Position numbers and translations under genes: made by a program
NCBI GenBank assembly: GCA_020026275.1
Contig: JAHHQQ010000010.1
Location: 1-64,000, forward strand
From: Bacteroidales bacterium
GTDB taxonomy: Bacteria > Bacteroidota > Bacteroidia > Bacteroidales > UBA932
Direction of reading: 5' to 3'
DNA length: 64,000 bases
The notes under the pieces: generated by a model
Seen by the model: the letters and a program-made list of their open reading frames with translations, nothing else
The model's database searches: none
Told to the model about the DNA's origin: nothing
Part shown: one piece after another, positions 62,025-64,000 of the stretch
Numbering within the stretch: the stretch's first letter is position 1
Layout: each line of letters opens with the position of its first letter

Positions 62025-63824
62025 ATGACACAGAACTATAGCACAGAACGCAACGTACAGATCCTGGTTTCCTTGCTTAAAGCCAATGGAATCCGTCAGG
62101 TTGTCGCTTCACCGGGCACTGCCAACATGGCATTGGTCATCAGTCTGCAGTCCGATCCCTTCTTCCAGATGTATTCGGCACCGGACGAGCGATCTGCCGC
62201 CTATCTTGCTTGCGGTATGGCAGAAGAGAGCCGTGAGCCTGTCGTCATCACCTGTACCGGAGCCACTGCTTCACGTAACTATTTTTCTGCACTGACGGAA
62301 GCATTCTATCGGAAATTGCCCATTCTTGCTGTTACCGGCACTTTGGGCCAAGGCTATGTCGGCACCCTCCATCCGCAGGTCATCGACCGTTCCGTCTGTC
62401 CGAAGGATACCTATTGCTATATGACCACTGCCAACAAGATTAAGGATAGTGAAGACGAATGGTTGTGCAATTGTGCCATCAACAAGGCTCTCATCCGGCT
62501 GCTCCGTCATCGTCAGCCAGTCCTGATTGATCTCCAGACCGTCGTCAGCAAGGAATTCGGTGTCCGGGAACTGCCTTCGGCCAGAGTCATAAGGAGCTAT
62601 GCTCCAGGGAACCAGTTACCTGAAATGCCAATGGGCAGGGTGGTTCTTTTCATTGGGGCACATCCCGTCTGGACCGAGGAAGAATCCGCACTCGTCGCAC
62701 AGTTCTGCCGGCAGAGGGGCGCCGTTGTCCTGGCAGACCATACCGCCAACTTCAAAGGCCTTGCAGGGACCACCCCTTCTTTGGCGGCCTTTCAGAAATA
62801 TGCCCATACCGACCTGTTCAAGTGTGATCTGCTCATTCATCTGGGCTATGTCTGCGGAGATTACTATACCAGCGGAAAAATCCAGGCAGGCCAGGTGTGG
62901 CGTGTCAATGAAGACGGAGAAGTCCGTGACGACTTCCGCAAACAGACCGCCATCTTCCAGATGAAGGAAAGCGAATTCTTCCGCCACTACCTTCTGGACG
63001 ATGATCTTGTCTCTTCCGAGAAATCCCAGTTCGCAGAGACGCCTTTCTGTGACCGCCCAGCCCTGGTCCTTTCCGGCGGCCAAGCTGTCCAGGAAGAATA
63101 CCGCCAGCTGGAAGCACAATTGCCGGAACTGCCTTTCTCCAACATCTGGATGGCCCACGAACTGAGTGCCAGACTGCCCGAGGGCAGTGTCCTCCATCTG
63201 GGGATCCTGAACTCTCTCCGCAGCTTCAACTTCTTCCGTCTCCCGGCCTCGGTCAATGTCTACAGCAATGTAGGCGGATTCGGAATCGACGGCTGCCTGT
63301 CTACCGTCGTCGGTGCCGCCCTGGCCTCCCCGGAGAAACTGTTCTTCTGTGTGCTCGGGGATTTGGCTTTCTTCTATGACATGAACGTGTTGGGAAACAG
63401 ACATGTACCGGACAATCTGCGCATCTTGCTGGTGAACAACGGAAAGGGGGCCGAATTTACGAATTATACTCACCCTGCCTCCCAGTTTGGCATGGAAGCC
63501 GAGACTTTCGTGGCGGCAGGAGGACACTATTCTGCCCGTCACATCGACCTGGTCCGGCACTATTGTGAAGATCTGGGCTTTTCCTATCGGAGAATCCAGT
63601 CCAAAGAAGAATTCCGACAGGCTCTGCCTTCCTTCGTCACTCCTGTCTTTGGAGAACATCCTGCCCTTTTGGAAGCCATGGTCTCCTCCGTTTCCGAAAG
63701 TGAGGCCCTGGAGTGTCTCAGCACCATTGCCGTACCTGGCCAGAAAGACAAACTGAAGAATGTGATCAAGGATGCCATCGGCGAGAAAGCATTCAAGAAC
63801 ATCATGGACTTTGTAAAAAAATAG
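62025..63824 (+). CDS. MenD-like thiamine diphosphate-dependent enzyme
   Basis: 599-residue ThDP enzyme from MTQNYSTERNVQILVSLLKANG (62025). Another start, ATG 61974, overlaps the flippase stop by ATGA and would add 17 residues. Pyr domain (1-180): VVASPGTANMALVISLQ, DERSAAYLACGMAEES (catalytic Glu) and VVITCTGATASRNYFSALTE. Middle domain about 195-340. PP domain (380-560): GDLAFFYDMNVLG then LLVNNGKG, a GD-x-x-N-type ThDP/metal site. The overall pattern resembles MenD (SEPHCHC synthase), but no menaquinone genes are adjacent. Neighbours are a flippase and a pyruvyl transferase, so a role in making an unusual polysaccharide sugar or acyl group is more likely. Confidence 0.85.
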   Translation: MTQNYSTERNVQILVSLLKANGIRQVVASPGTANMALVISLQSDPFFQMYSAPDERSAAYLACGMAEESREPVVITCTGATASRNYFSALTEAFYRKLPILAVTGTLGQGYVGTLHPQVIDRSVCPKDTYCYMTTANKIKDSEDEWLCNCAINKALIRLLRHRQPVLIDLQTVVSKEFGVRELPSARVIRSYAPGNQLPEMPMGRVVLFIGAHPVWTEEESALVAQFCRQRGAVVLADHTANFKGLAGTTPSLAAFQKYAHTDLFKCDLLIHLGYVCGDYYTSGKIQAGQVWRVNEDGEVRDDFRKQTAIFQMKESEFFRHYLLDDDLVSSEKSQFAETPFCDRPALVLSGGQAVQEEYRQLEAQLPELPFSNIWMAHELSARLPEGSVLHLGILNSLRSFNFFRLPASVNVYSNVGGFGIDGCLSTVVGAALASPEKLFFCVLGDLAFFYDMNVLGNRHVPDNLRILLVNNGKGAEFTNYTHPASQFGMEAETFVAAGGHYSARHIDLVRHYCEDLGFSYRRIQSKEEFRQALPSFVTPVFGEHPALLEAMVSSVSESEALECLSTIAVPGQKDKLKNVIKDAIGEKAFKNIMDFVKK

Positions 63825-63830
63825 AATAAG

Positions 63831-64000
63831 ATGAAAATAGGAATCCTGACTTTTCATTATGCGCTCAATTATGGTGCAATCCTCCAGGCTTATGCGACTT
63901 GTCGTTTTCTGGAAGGATTGGGACATCAGGCAGAAATCATAGATTATCGCAATCCGACCATCGAAGCAGGCTACCGCAGCTTTTTCTGGAGCAAGAAAGC
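63831..64000 (+). CDS. Polysaccharide pyruvyl transferase family protein (3' end outside window)
   Basis: First 56 codons only. The start MKIGILTFHYALNYGAILQA, then YATCRFLEGLGHQAEIIDYR, is the typical N-terminus of the polysaccharide pyruvyl transferase family (PF04230). These transfer pyruvyl groups to sugars in exopolysaccharide. It begins 6 bp after the MenD-like gene, so the two are co-transcribed. The rest lies beyond the window edge. Confidence 0.88.
   Translation, partial: MKIGILTFHYALNYGAILQAYATCRFLEGLGHQAEIIDYRNPTIEAGYRSFFWSKK

Noticed and set aside
62616..63926. 436-codon minus-strand frame opposite the MenD-like gene
   Set aside because: Antisense to a gene with all ThDP motifs; no independent support.

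Overview
This window is chromosomal DNA from a member of the Bacteroidota, most likely order Bacteroidales. The signs are repeated TAnnTTTG (-7) promoter boxes, several with a TTTG/TTG box 19-20 bp upstream. Shine-Dalgarno motifs are mostly absent outside the ribosomal protein genes. Family content also fits: DUF4831, DUF1573 and fimbrillin-like lipoproteins, a MacB/TolC/NtrC module, GH89 and GH130 enzymes, and a one-polypeptide pyruvate:ferredoxin oxidoreductase. GC near 50% and the gene set suggest a gut-type lineage (Rikenellaceae/Cryptobacteroides-like). That last placement is inference. No rRNA, prophage, CRISPR array or intact insertion sequence is present.

Layout. 1-5.8 kb: a four-gene (+) unit of ABC permease (5' end outside the window), TolC-type outer membrane protein, sigma-54 response regulator and histidine kinase, joined by ATGA overlaps at two junctions. 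6-8.4 kb (-): tRNA-Arg(ACG), rplS, dnaJ, grpE. 8.6-12.3 kb (+): two large lipoproteins, a calcineurin-like phosphoesterase and a fimbrillin-like/NAGPA phosphodiester glycosidase fusion. 12.3-16.9 kb (-): a decayed ORF, an ABC-F ATPase, trkA and a GT2 glycosyltransferase. 17-18 kb (+): a YeiH-family transporter. 18.1-22.4 kb (-): a zeta-toxin-like kinase, tldD and tldE, then an FKBP isomerase with a His/Cys repeat tail. 22.5-27.3 kb (+): an LpxL-type acyltransferase, DUF4831, pepD, and rpsF-rpsR-rplI with a probable S6:S18 leader. 27.3-33 kb (-): parE, a PlsC-like acyltransferase, an acyl-CoA ligase and a DUF1573 protein.

33-39.1 kb: a 57-residue 2[4Fe-4S] ferredoxin and a LysR regulator (+), then pyruvate:ferredoxin oxidoreductase and fabD (-). 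39.2-40.4 kb: tRNA-Arg(CCG) followed by about 1.1 kb of decayed transposase-like sequence. 40.5-46.2 kb (-): a GH130 phosphorylase with an MFS transporter, an S9 peptidase lipoprotein and a WYL regulator. 46.4-52.6 kb: a double SGNH esterase (+), then recG, pdxA and rnhA (-) with a structured repeat element between recG and pdxA. 52.7-58.5 kb (+): rfbD-rfbA-rfbC-rfbB for dTDP-L-rhamnose, followed by a GH89 lipoprotein. 58.8-60.2 kb (-): an aminotransferase with an unusual insertion. 60.4-64 kb (+): the start of a surface-polysaccharide locus, with a Wzx-like flippase, a MenD-like ThDP enzyme and the first part of a polysaccharide pyruvyl transferase.

Much of the window is housekeeping. The parts most worth a second look are the zeta-like kinase coupled to TldD/TldE, the fimbrillin-NAGPA lipoprotein with its phosphoesterase neighbour, the MenD-like enzyme in the polysaccharide locus, and the inserted domain in the aminotransferase.
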